Of a DNA stretch of 64,000 nt, positions 21,547 to 32,200 are shown one piece after another; the first letter of the stretch is position 1; each line of letters starts with the position of its first letter. The stretch is from Paraphoma chrysanthemicola. Taxonomy: Eukaryota > Ascomycota > Dothideomycetes > Pleosporales > Phaeosphaeriaceae. The DNA lies in assembly GCA_020744225.1 (NCBI GenBank), contig JAGMWG010000012.1, positions 372,001 to 436,000 of the forward strand. The letters are read 5' to 3'. The notes below the pieces were generated by a model, which worked only from the letters and a program-made list of their open reading frames with translations, was not told the DNA's origin and made no database searches. Both the position numbers and the translations under genes were made by a program.

Positions 21547-22860
21547 GTGCCTATGAATTTTGAGCCTCGCTGGAGATGGCAGGGACGAGGGGGTATCAGC
21601 TGGTTGAAGAAGACGTTATGATCGCCGAATGAGAACTTCCAAGGTATACGTTGAGGTAGTCGTTACGCATGTCTCACTCCTGGCATGAGGATAGAATGAA
21701 GTTGGTAGCGAGGAAGGTTTGCATTTGAATAGGCTTTATTCACAAGCTCCTCAGAATAGAGGGTTTAGTCGCGACATGCGACAGGTTATTGGACAGTAAA
21801 TACCCTCCCGAGTAGTCCGCATGGAAGCATGATATCAGGCTACAGAACTAGGAGTGTTCACCGTATTTTGATTTAGTACCCCAAGACCTAGCTTGCTCCG
21901 TGCCTCCTTTCTAACGCCCAGCACCCATCGGTGCGAAATACTCGCATGCCACAATTCTAATTTTTATGAACCCTGCAGAATTTCGCTTGCGCAAGACTGG
22001 TCAGGCCGCAAAACCAGCTCGCGCGCTTGCACACTTGCCCGCGTACACACTCTACCGGACTCGCAATTACGCATACCCCTCACTGTTCACACACGTTACT
22101 TTCCTTAATAGGCAAGTTTCAAGAAAAGCATCGATCGTCGTGCTGTATTCGCATCTGCATACTTGCACAGTTGCACAGTTACGCCTACCCTTCACTTGTA
22201 CTTGCATACGTTATTTCCTAAACAGGAAACTTTGCGTCCAGGTGTCGATCACTGGCGACTTGCGCATGTTTGCGCAGTTGCACACTTGCGCACTGATCGG
22301 CATGTTGCCCCTCACCACTAAAGCTGCAAAGTGTACTTCCATCCCAACATTCTGTGAACAATCACGATTCTGGATTGAAGTGTGCGTCCTAGCACCAATG
22401 CATTTGCAAGCTGCGTCTTTTCTTCCACGCAATTATTGCTCATCTTCACATTTTACCTCGCTCACATTCCAAAAAAAGACAAGACCATAGCATATTTGCA
22501 AAACACACTTGAAATTCCACTTCACAAGTGCAAACCACCCATTACCACAAACTATAAACATCTCTCCAATTGCTACCGAAGAAAACGAAAAAGGGTATAT
22601 AATCCGAGAAAAAAAGCCCCCAAAAATTTGCGCACCTAGGGCATCCGCTCCTTTTCTTGCCGCAAGACATGCGACAAGCAAAAAGGTGTGCGGAGGGTAT
22701 ATGCCCGGGTTGCGAAGTGGATGAAGAAGAAAAGTACGAAAAATCCCAATCCCAATCCGTCCCCTTTTCTTTCCTTGTACCTTTTCCTTACCAAGTTCCT
22801 CTCCAAGACCCTATTCTCCTTCACACGTTTGCCGTTGCTATGTTTCCCAATCAGGGACGC
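21547..22860. other. intergenic with repeat array
   Basis: 1.3 kb between the F-box gene and the next minus-strand gene. It holds the repeat array at about 22040-22290 and A-rich DNA at 22470-22640. Open frames here (21966-22490 +) simply read through the repeat. Confidence 0.5.
22040..22290 (-). repeat. degenerate array, two copies of the GATCGA/TTTCCTAA repeat family, minus orientation
   Basis: Read on the minus strand, two units show a GATCGA box followed 10-20 bp later by a near-palindrome: AACTTGCCTATTAAGGAAAG (core about 22098-22118) and AAGTTTCCTGTTTAGGAAAT (core about 22211-22232). GGGTATGCGTAATTGCGAG-like words lie between them, as in the arrays at 39.3 and 56.3 kb. Copies are diverged from each other. 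Confidence 0.55.
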
Positions 22861-24549
22861 TCAAAACGCAACGCCAACCGCACTTGGACTCGGAACAAAA
22901 CTCCTCCTCTCGCCATTCAAACCCGTGCCGACATCCTTGGCCGTGATTTCCATGCCCTTCAGTAAACCATAATTCGGGCTTAGCCTCAAGCTACGTGCGC
23001 TATCGAGTGCTTTTTCAACCAGGAGGCCGATTTCTTTCTCCTTTGCCAAGTTCAGCGGAGCGGGGACGCGTTTTGATTTCTTGGGCGTGGTTGCGGCGTC
23101 TGAGATGGGTGATGTTGAGCGCGAAGTGGGTGATGTGCTGAAGAGCGTGACGGTCGCGGTGGCGTTGCTTTCTTGTGACTCTTGGCGCGTGTGGCAGATG
23201 GTGTGTGAGCCTGCCGTCGATGGGCGAGATGTGGTAGTCGGGTCGCACTTGTAGAACGGCTCCGTGTCGTATGGTTTAGGAACCGATGGGGATGTCGGCG
23301 TAGTTGCTGTCGAAATGGAGCGCTTGAGCCATGTTGTCAGACGGGTCATGGACTTGGTGGGTGTTTGTGGAGCTGGTGGGGTGATGGGGTTGGAGCAAAG
23401 AGCCATGGTGCTGTCCCGCGACGGAGGAGCGAGGGTAAGGCCGGTGGTTCTGCGGCGAGTGGATGTGGCGGGTAAGGTCTTGTTGTAACTCATTGGAGCG
23501 GAGAAGGCAGATCCGATGTCTGACAGGGTTTCAGAACGGACGTGCATGCGCATGGTTGGTGCGATGTTGGGGACGTGGTGAGATGGTGATGGGGGAGGAC
23601 GGTTGATGAGTGCAGGAGATTGAGTCTGCGAGCGGTATGCAGAAGCGCGACGCTCTTCAACGATAGTGTTGAGCTCTCGGATGGCCTCGTCAACATCAGT
23701 CTTGGTACGGCGAAGTGAGCCGGGACGTGTCGGCGCTGTGTTGGCTCGGCTGCGGGAAGGCGATGGAAGACGAGAGAGAACGCGAGCAGGAGATAGAGTG
23801 CCAGATGTGTTTGATCGACGCATGGTGGGCTTCTCGAAGATGGAATTGGCAGATGATCGAGGTTCTTCTGGCCAGATAGACAGTGTAGGAGTTCGCATGG
23901 TGGCCATGGTGGTTCCAGACAGTCGGCGTTCATGTGTGGTCGTGGTGCCAGTGCTTTGCTGGCTCTGTACGCTTGAGCGTCGGGAATGAGCAATAGAAGC
24001 AGAGGATGTGGACGATGCAATTGGCTTTCGAGGTATGATGTATTCTGAGGTGGAGGGGTTGGATGACATCGAGCTCGTGCGCGAATCTCTCACGCGGACA
24101 AGGGCTTGGGCTGGCTTCTCCAGATCTGCCTTGGACGTGCCCCACACATCATCGTCCTCGAAGTCAGGAAGTGGCGAAAGTCGACCGCAGCCATTGGGCA
24201 GATAGATAGACAACTCAAGGCGTCGGAAGCTGCGATTGCGACGGATCGGTAGAGGAGCATCATCGACCATAGACTGTACACCATCGAGACCGAAGCCATT
24301 GTCGAAGTGTTGGAAATTTGTTGGAGCACTGATGCTTGGTCGAGTCTTGTGGATAGAGTGTGATCGGCGAGGTCGCGTGAGAGTTGAGAAGCTGGCACGT
24401 GATGATGCGCGAGTGGCAAAGTCACGACTGGTGTTTACCCATTGAGAGACATGGCGGCTCATCGACTGACTGGTAGACGGACGAATGTGGTGGAATGGTT
24501 GAGCACGGATTTGCGGCAGAGCCTGTGGTTGGTCGTAGACGATTTGCAT
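22861..24549 (-). CDS. conserved-looking Ser/Thr/Pro-rich disordered protein, unknown function
   Basis: 562-residue open frame with ATG at 24549. Most of it is low-complexity and basic, with many SR, SP and TP sites (for example RASSRASFSTLTRPRR and SRLPSPSRSRANTAPTRPG), typical of a phosphorylated, disordered regulatory protein. Two short parts look structured: LELSIYLPNGCGRLSPLPDF near residues 112-131 and LAKEKEIGLLVEKALDSARS near 508-527, the latter a probable helix. There are no membrane segments or signal peptide. The frame is long and free of stops with ordinary third-position GC, so I take it as a real gene, but I know no function. A 5' intron before 24549 cannot be excluded. Confidence 0.7.
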   Translation of the reverse strand: MQIVYDQPQALPQIRAQPFHHIRPSTSQSMSRHVSQWVNTSRDFATRASSRASFSTLTRPRRSHSIHKTRPSISAPTNFQHFDNGFGLDGVQSMVDDAPLPIRRNRSFRRLELSIYLPNGCGRLSPLPDFEDDDVWGTSKADLEKPAQALVRVRDSRTSSMSSNPSTSEYIIPRKPIASSTSSASIAHSRRSSVQSQQSTGTTTTHERRLSGTTMATMRTPTLSIWPEEPRSSANSIFEKPTMRRSNTSGTLSPARVLSRLPSPSRSRANTAPTRPGSLRRTKTDVDEAIRELNTIVEERRASAYRSQTQSPALINRPPPSPSHHVPNIAPTMRMHVRSETLSDIGSAFSAPMSYNKTLPATSTRRRTTGLTLAPPSRDSTMALCSNPITPPAPQTPTKSMTRLTTWLKRSISTATTPTSPSVPKPYDTEPFYKCDPTTTSRPSTAGSHTICHTRQESQESNATATVTLFSTSPTSRSTSPISDAATTPKKSKRVPAPLNLAKEKEIGLLVEKALDSARSLRLSPNYGLLKGMEITAKDVGTGLNGERRSFVPSPSAVGVAF

Positions 24550-26630
24550 CTGAGACTCTCCTGATGATAGCCGTTAGCATCCGACTTAATCTTGACGACG
24601 ATCTGTGGTTCCGATAATCTGGATGGCGGATGAATAGAGTGTTGATAGATGATGTGATTAACCAGATTAAGGAGAAAGTAACCAAGCTGCGGGTACCGCG
24701 TGGCAAGACCACCATGACGACCATATCTCGGATGCGTGACGATATTCTCAGGAGAGAGATGGAAGGTCGACATGAGCCGGCAGCGTAAAGGGAAGCTCAA
24801 TGTTTGTTGTCGATGCGGCGTGTGAATGAATGTGAACTGAACATACCATGCCCTCTAGACGCCTCTCTCCCGTCGTCAAACTCCTCGTTCGGCGCGCAAC
24901 ATCCAAATCTCATGCTCGTCCAAACATCCCTCTCCCTCTTCTGCTGACTTCCAAAGTCCATTCTCTTTTCAGCTGCGTCCAGGCAGCTAGCAATCCATAT
25001 CAGAACGAAAGAATAGTCGAACGAAAACCGTGAGGGAGTGTGATGCCCTAAGGCGAAACGCGTGCAACGCAACAAGAAGAAAAAGGTGGAAAGAGGTACG
25101 ACCAAAGGCAGGGAGCCGGGTGCAGGAATAAGAGACGCAGGCACAAACTCATCCGGTTAGACGGCTGCGTCGATGAGTTGTTCCTCAGTTATTCGCTTCT
25201 GGAAGTGCAAAGTGTGCATTCAGCCCGCAGGTCCGGCCGCAACAACAGCAAACCAAGTCGACCTCACAGGCCGACAGGAACAGGTGTTATAGATGAGCAT
25301 GCTGATGCGCGCAGGTTACGCGCCCAATGGTATGCGTTCCCTGCAATAGTGGTCGTCAATGTGTGGGGACAGTCTGGTTGATGGCTGGCGCGCATTGAAT
25401 TGGAAGATGAGTGGGTGCAGTCTGATTGGCCGTTGCATTGACGGGACTGCACGTAGGCGCTGCGACGTGCAGCGCCATCAACCAGTCAGGAGTCAATAGC
25501 GCTTGCGCGTTGAAACTGACAGATGCATCGGTTTGCGCCGGACTGCTGTGGCACGCTGGGATGGCCATGCCGATTCGCCTTGCGGATGCAGATCAGCCTT
25601 GCGGTGTTGGAGCATGCGCGCGGACTTCGCTGCCAGACTGTGGTATTCAGACATTCCCGTGCCGGGCATGCCTGTCGTGCGCTCATCTATTTCGAAGATC
25701 AGAAACAGGCCTTGAGACGACCGCCATGTTTTAGAAACGTTGCGCATGGTGGACACATGGCGCTGATGATGATGACATTGCTGGCGTTGTCGACGCTCGA
25801 GGCGCATCGTGTGGGCATTCCTTCTTCGGTTGCTCGCCGAAGAGGCTCTGAACCACTGCTTTTCTTCTGCGCTGAAGTATCTCCACATCATCGAAATGCA
25901 CGACCAATCACACCCTGGCTACGTACGTCGCTCGAAATCCTCAGCCGGCTCCGTCGTTCCATTGGCGTTCTTTGCACAATCTGAAACACGCGCCAGGTAG
26001 ATGAAAGGTTGCGCTCACCAACCACAGCCCGGCGTTCCGAATGCTTGCCATGGCATCGGACTCTGACCAGGCGTTGCTGGTGCCAACGCATGCAGCACGG
26101 GAGTAGGGAAAAAGTTTCTCGGCAGCCCAGCGGTGGCTCCGGATTCTGGATGCCGCTCAACATCCCCACAGACATGCGCTGAACTAGGAAAGTGGTGTTG
26201 TGCGTGCATATCTGCATACGGACCCCCCTTCGATTCTGGGCTTCTCGTTGCTCCCTGGACCTCTAGCCCGAGTTCTGTACCTTGACGTATCCGCTGGAAT
26301 CCACTTGAAGACCTTCGCACGTGTCTACAACTTGAGCGAAATCTCGATAATATGCCAAGGACCTTACGGCTACTATATCGAGGCCGTTATGATTATCATG
26401 GCCACTTTTGAATACATCTGCGCCGCCCTCAAATGAGGGTGTGGGTTGGGTGGAGCTGCTGTCCGATCGAAGGTGGGAAGGTACAGTAGATTGCGTAAGG
26501 ATCAAGACATAGGCGGCTGATGCGAAGTTTGTCTTAAAGAGTATCTTAATATATGTGCATTGATATACGTACGGGTATAGAACAGACTGAATCCTAAAGG
26601 GCAAGCGAAACAGAGTAAACGTGGAGTTCG
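24550..26630. other. intergenic, no gene seen
   Basis: 2.1 kb between two minus-strand genes. Short frames at 25400-26000 overlap on both strands without domains. A perfect 8-bp inverted repeat with a 5-base spacer lies at 25456-25476 (GGCGCTGC...GCAGCGCC). Confidence 0.5.
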
Positions 26631-28837
26631 TCACCGACCCTCGCCCCACACATTACGTTCTTCTCTGAAGGAACCGTACTGCGGGCTGGGCCGGTCATCC
26701 TTATCGTAATCAGGCTGGTCGTCCAGATCTCGATGCTCCCAACGTTCAGCTTCCTCATCGATAGGAGGCTTGATGCCTTTCTTTTTGAGCTCATCTCTGT
26801 CCTCTTCTTCCACTGTGAACGCATAGTCGAGATTGTGATCTGCCTCCGGATTATGCACCTCGGCGCTGTCCGGCGCAAAGCCTTCTCGCACTTGTTCCTC
26901 CGCACCAGCACCTGGGTAGGTGGGGACGAAGTGCTTGGGTGGTTCCTCGTTCCAGCCTGAACCTCCCTCTTTTCGCGCTCGCACGCGTTCTACCTCCTCC
27001 GCCTGGTGGTCTTCTACTACCAGATCGACCAGTTGGCTTTTATCAGACTTTGCGGAGGTCGAGGAAGATGACTTCTGTCTGAGCAACTTGCCGACGATTG
27101 GAACGCGCGATTTCGAGTGCGACGATTCTCCGTTGCTTGCGCTTGAGTCACTGCGTTGTTTGCCCTTGCGCACCGACTCTTGAACGCTCTTGATTTGGCT
27201 CTTCCTTCGCTTCTTGTTTGCCGCGGTTGGCTGTAGCAAATTGCGGTTCGTGGCTGCGGTGATTACACGCGGCTCACCGTAGAGACGGTCTTCACGAGAT
27301 GCTCGATGGGCTTCAATGACGGGATACTTCTATATGTTAGCTTAGTTGCAACGAGAACGATGTCGCAACATACATTCCAGTCTCCGAATTCCAAAGCACG
27401 TGCATTGTCAAACAAGCGCTCATCTTCGGGATTCAATGTGGGCTCTTCGACATCATCGCTTGTGCCGTACTTGGCACCTGTTCCCTGGAGCGCCTTGTGC
27501 GGTCCTGGACTCATGGCTCGAGCGCGACTCGATGTTACCTTCGAGAGAAGTGGTTCCCGTTCGGTCTGTCCTGGTTTTGGTATCCAGTATTTTCCTTTCC
27601 CACCCCGTTCGTACCTCATACCTTCGGCCATTCGAGCAGCGCGTGATGAAGACTCCTCGTGAGCGAGCACATTGTCGTGGGCGTCAAAGTATCGGTACTC
27701 GTAATGTTCACCGGCGAAAACCTCTTTAGTATCCTGAATAAGATCAAGAGGACCAAAAGCGTCACGCAGAGCATATTTGACGGGCAAGCGTGCTGCGGAG
27801 ATGGTGTCATCTGCATAGTCGTGCCAGGAGAAAGCATACCAGTGCGCGACAGCGAAAAGAGGCATCTCGAAACAGATGAGGGCGTCTTGAATGGCTGCTG
27901 CGAGATTGTCCGGACTGTAGTTTGGGATATCATCCGGAATAGCTCCGAGCCATACGAGGATAGACAAGAAAAAGCCCTGCCAGTATGAGGCGAAGATGAT
28001 GCCCTTGATACACAGGAACTTGGGCATGGGGCGAAAGGGCTGTAAGTCTGCCGACATGCAAACCCAGAACATGGCCAGCGCGTACAGACTGATTGTGATA
28101 CTGACGTTGTAAATGATGCCAGCCCAGAGATATCCAGACGTCCATCCAATATAGCCCTCCTGGTATGTGCCTGTGGCTTTCATGATGATGGTCGCCAGCG
28201 ACAGCAGTGGTTTTACCCATGCGTACTGGAGGATGCCCCGCTTGACAGCGAGAAAGGTATGTGGGTCGGAGATGTCGACTCTCTCGAAGATCAGGTTCAA
28301 CGGCCAGGGGTGCGAGACGGGGGCGCGGCCGGTCATGAGGATGATGAGGGCGCGCTCGCCTCCAATGAAGTTGATCAACAGCTGCAGGAAGGTGTAAATA
28401 GTGAAGGCCTCATACACGTCTCGCAGCGGGTCTACGTAGGAAGACGCGGTGAGGGATACCAGACTAGCCCATGATGCAGCTGCGTAAATGGGCACCCTGT
28501 GTCTGTGAGTGATTGTCTTGCGCCAGGCTTGTGCACGTACATGAGCAGAATACGGATGACATATCGCTGGAGGACTGGTTTTCGGTAGTTCTTGCTGGGG
28601 TCTGTCAATACGCGTCTGCTATGTCTGGGCTGTATCTCTTACGTCTGTAACCAGACGGCGCTGCACTACGTCAGTGGGGAAATGGCAACGGACATGGAAT
28701 ACGGACACAAATGTGAGAAGACTGGCAACGAGAGCGCAAACACCAGCGACTATGATGATGGCACGCGCAAAGCGAGCACCAGTACCGCCAGACAAATCCG
28801 TTGGCTGGACATGTTGGTCGAGGGTGCCTACAGCCAT
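26631..28837 (-). CDS. DUF300/TMEM184 (organic solute transporter Ost-alpha family) membrane protein
   Basis: Multi-pass membrane protein of the family that includes plant LAZ1, animal TMEM184 and Ost-alpha; in fungi probably endosomal or vacuolar. Five exons: 28707-28837, 28643-28660 (18 nt), 28541-28594, 27374-28496 and 26631-27329; introns 46, 48, 44 and 44 bp; 674 residues. The joins rebuild the family segment AVWLQTKNYRKPVLQRYV across exons 2-3 and RILLMVPIYAAASW across exons 3-4. Further hallmarks are FLQLLINFIGGERALI, MKATGTYQEGYIGW and HWYAFSWHDYADDTISAARLP. Seven hydrophobic segments fit the family. The last 240 residues are hydrophilic, acidic/basic and disordered, as in fungal members. 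It is divergent from CSF1. Confidence 0.92.
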
Positions 28838-29270
28838 GACGATGTGGCAGCAAGAACAACAAACACGGCTATCGTGAGCCAGAGGCGATGGGAGGGTGAA
28901 AGAAGTCGAAGGAGAGGCGTCAGGATGTGGCGACAGTCATGGTGGAGTATTGCAGCGACCAGCCGTGTGGTCTTGCGCTCGTGCTCGTGCTATGGTCGCG
29001 GCCACGGTCGAGATGGTTATGGAGGAGTAACTTAGCGTCCAAGCTTCCTTAGCCCCATGACGCGCATCCGCATCGCGAACCCTGACCACGAGCTAAGAGC
29101 CTCGACAGCCTTGCCGAACATTTCGCTGCGACGTCGAGTGAATGTCCATCCACGTGAGGAGCAAGAGTCGACCGCTCCTGCCGCTCTTTGCTACAACAAT
29201 GCGCGCCTTCTGTCCAGAGACATGATGATGGTCACGGTCACCCTTCGCGTCCACACCTCGCGTCACCGCC
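28838..29270. promoter_or_regulatory. divergent promoter of TMEM184-like gene and CSF1
   Basis: 433 bp separate the two start codons, so both promoters and 5' leaders lie here. No clear TATA box is seen. Confidence 0.5.
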
Positions 29271-32200
29271 ATGGCGTCAATCACCCCGGAGCCGCTGGAC
29301 CCACGCGACGGCTTCAATTGGTACGCGAAGGAAGAGTACACCATCTCGTGATAGGGCTGACCGTCGCAGGGTGTTCCTGGTTGAGCTGCTCATCTGCAGT
29401 ATCCTGACCATCTTTTTCCTCTTCTACTTCAACCGCCTGTTCGCGACCCTCGTCTCCTATGGCATCCGGGCATACACCTGGCACACCTTCCACGCCTACA
29501 TCGACATCTCCTCCCTGCAGGTCTCGCTACTGGGCGGCCGTATATTCTTCAAGGACCTGCGGTACCACGGTCACAATGAAACGATTCTGGTGCATGGGGG
29601 CTACATCACCTGGAACTACTGGCTGCGCAGAGTGAGGGACGCCAGCGTATATACCGACGAAGAGCCGCCGGCGGATCAAGCCAGCAGCACTGCGCCCAGC
29701 ACCCCCACCAGCCGCTCCGGTAGCCGTAGCAGGAACGCTGACAGTGCAGAGAAAGGAGGCAAGCAGCCGCCAAAGCAGCTGCCATGTCGCATCTCAGTCA
29801 AAGTCTCCGGCGTCGAGGCTTTCATGTACAACCGCAGTCCCGCCTACGACGGCATCATCGAGGCGGTGCGGCGCAAGACAAGTCGTGGCCCCGAGCAAGA
29901 GCATGGCGCAAGCGGATCAGAAAACGAGCACAACAAGTTGAAGAAGTCCCACACAGACCATGACAAGGAAGTCTTGCGTACCGACACCGAGCGGTCCGCC
30001 GCTGCAAAGTCCAAGAAGGCCGACTTGCCCGCATTCCTTAAGATCCTCCCCATACACGTCGACATTGCCAAAGGCGCCATCGTCGTTGGAAACGAGCACA
30101 CACTGGCCGTCATTACAGCTCAGTTCGAAAAGGCCAGCGGGACCTTGGACGCAGGCACGTGTGGTCCCATGGACGTGTACCAGCAGCTGTTCAACTTCCA
30201 AGTCACTCATCCTGTCGTACACATGAAGCCAAACCCAGACTACAAGATCGCACAGCTCGATGCTGCCACAAACATCAAGCAGGAGGCGGGGCAGGAGCCG
30301 ACGGGTAGTACTGTTGCTGAGAAAAGAGGAGCGCGCCGTCGACGCTGGCTGAGCAAGCTTCCCGACCTGTCTGGGTTATTCTCCAGGTCATCAGATTCCA
30401 TCCACACGCATACGAAAGCTAGTGGCGACAAGAAGAATAGTGGAATGGGTCAATGGCACTTCCCGGGACAAGAGCGTTGGAAGGGCCTGGCTCGCTATCT
30501 TGATGATAGTGTTGCGGATGGCCACGGCGAATGGGATGGCATTGAATACGCGAAAACATCGTTAATAGCTGACATACCTTGCGTCAACGTTTCCTTCTAT
30601 TGGGATGTGCCCGGCCCAGTACTCAGTCATATTGACAACAGTGTGCACATCGATCCGCTGCGTCCAGATGACATAAATGGCAGCATCCCCCCTGAGTATG
30701 GCATGGATATCCAAATCTTTGGAGGCATCATCAACTATGGCCCATGGGCCGATCGCCATCGTGGCATATTTCAGAACATTTTTTTCCCTGGATCCCATGT
30801 CGACGCAGATGTAGCCCCGTCTCTCAAGGTGGGCGACACACGCGTGCTGTCTGTATTCAAGATATTTCTTAGCATCGAGGAAGACACTGTGCTCCGCATA
30901 CCAATTCGCGAATCCTCGAAAGATTGGAAATGGAAAGGCAAGGCGCATACTATGGCCGCGCACGACAAACCGGGGTTCGACAAAGCCAAGGGCAAGCAAA
31001 AAACCCGGCGTAGAAGGGGAAAGCAACGTGACAAAGCCACTGCGCAGAACGTGCGCCCCTTTGCATGGATCGATGTCAAGGTCGCTGGCAACTCGTCTGT
31101 CAATTACGTCATGGACATGTATGCGTCTCCGCAAGGCTTCCAGAACAAGTTGGATGTCGATATTGCAAATACCGAATTGTCCTCTAGTGTCAACCATGGC
31201 TTACTGTGGCGCTCTGGTCCCGTCACTCTCGACTGCGATCTCTCCGCCCCTGTCGCGTGGAACACTTTACGCACATGGATGTTCAACATCAAAGTCCGCG
31301 ACTTAGAACTTTTTCTCCTTCGAGATCATCTCTTTCTTCTGACCGATCTCGTCGCCGATTGGGGGACAGGACCACCGCCCGATTACTTCTTGTTTGTGCC
31401 CTTTCAATATCTTCTCCATGTTGACTTCACAGATTTCAAGCTGTATCTCAACACAAACGACTCCAATATCGTCAACAATCCCGCCGATCTCGAAGACAAC
31501 AACTTCATCATTTTGTCTGGCCAACGCTTGCATGGTGATGTGGTCATACCGCTTGACAAGTTCAGGCCACTTCAGAACGAAATCACGTTCGACGTGCAGG
31601 GGAACGAGCTGGCTCTCGAGTTTCTAATGCCACACAAAAACACTTTGAAAACGTTTGTCCTGTCGCCAAATGTTGCACGCCTTGGTGGCTTGAGCCTAAC
31701 TGGAAGTCACATGTATATGACGGAAACCTCGACGATGAATACCGACAGACTTTTCATGGATATACAAGGCCACCGTCTCAATCTTGAGCTGTACGGTTGG
31801 CTTGTACACCATTTCATGAAGGTCAAAGACAACTATTTCGGTGATTACATGCACTTCAAAACGCTCGAGGAATTTCAGGGTCTTCCAACCGTGACACCAG
31901 CGGCAGATGGCTCAGAGCCCAACGGCCAACACGTCAAACTCTCCAACGATCTTGATGTCATTCTTTGCATATCGGCCGACGAAGTCAGCGTTCTTTTGCC
32001 CGCCAATCTGTACTCCGCCGAGCGAAGCATCCGTGCTGATCTCCCCTATGCTTCTGCAGATCTCAGATTCACCAACTACTACATGGATTTGATGGTCAAC
32101 TTTAGTCCCATTAGTGTTGCTTTGGGGGGCTCTCCATCTAGTCTAGAGTTCTCCAAGGAGTTCACTAGCGGCCGTACTGAGCTATTCGTCGACTCCACTG

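Noticed and set aside
21966..22490. 174-codon plus-strand frame
   Set aside because: Reads through the repeat array; its repeated LHTC-type words come from the repeat.
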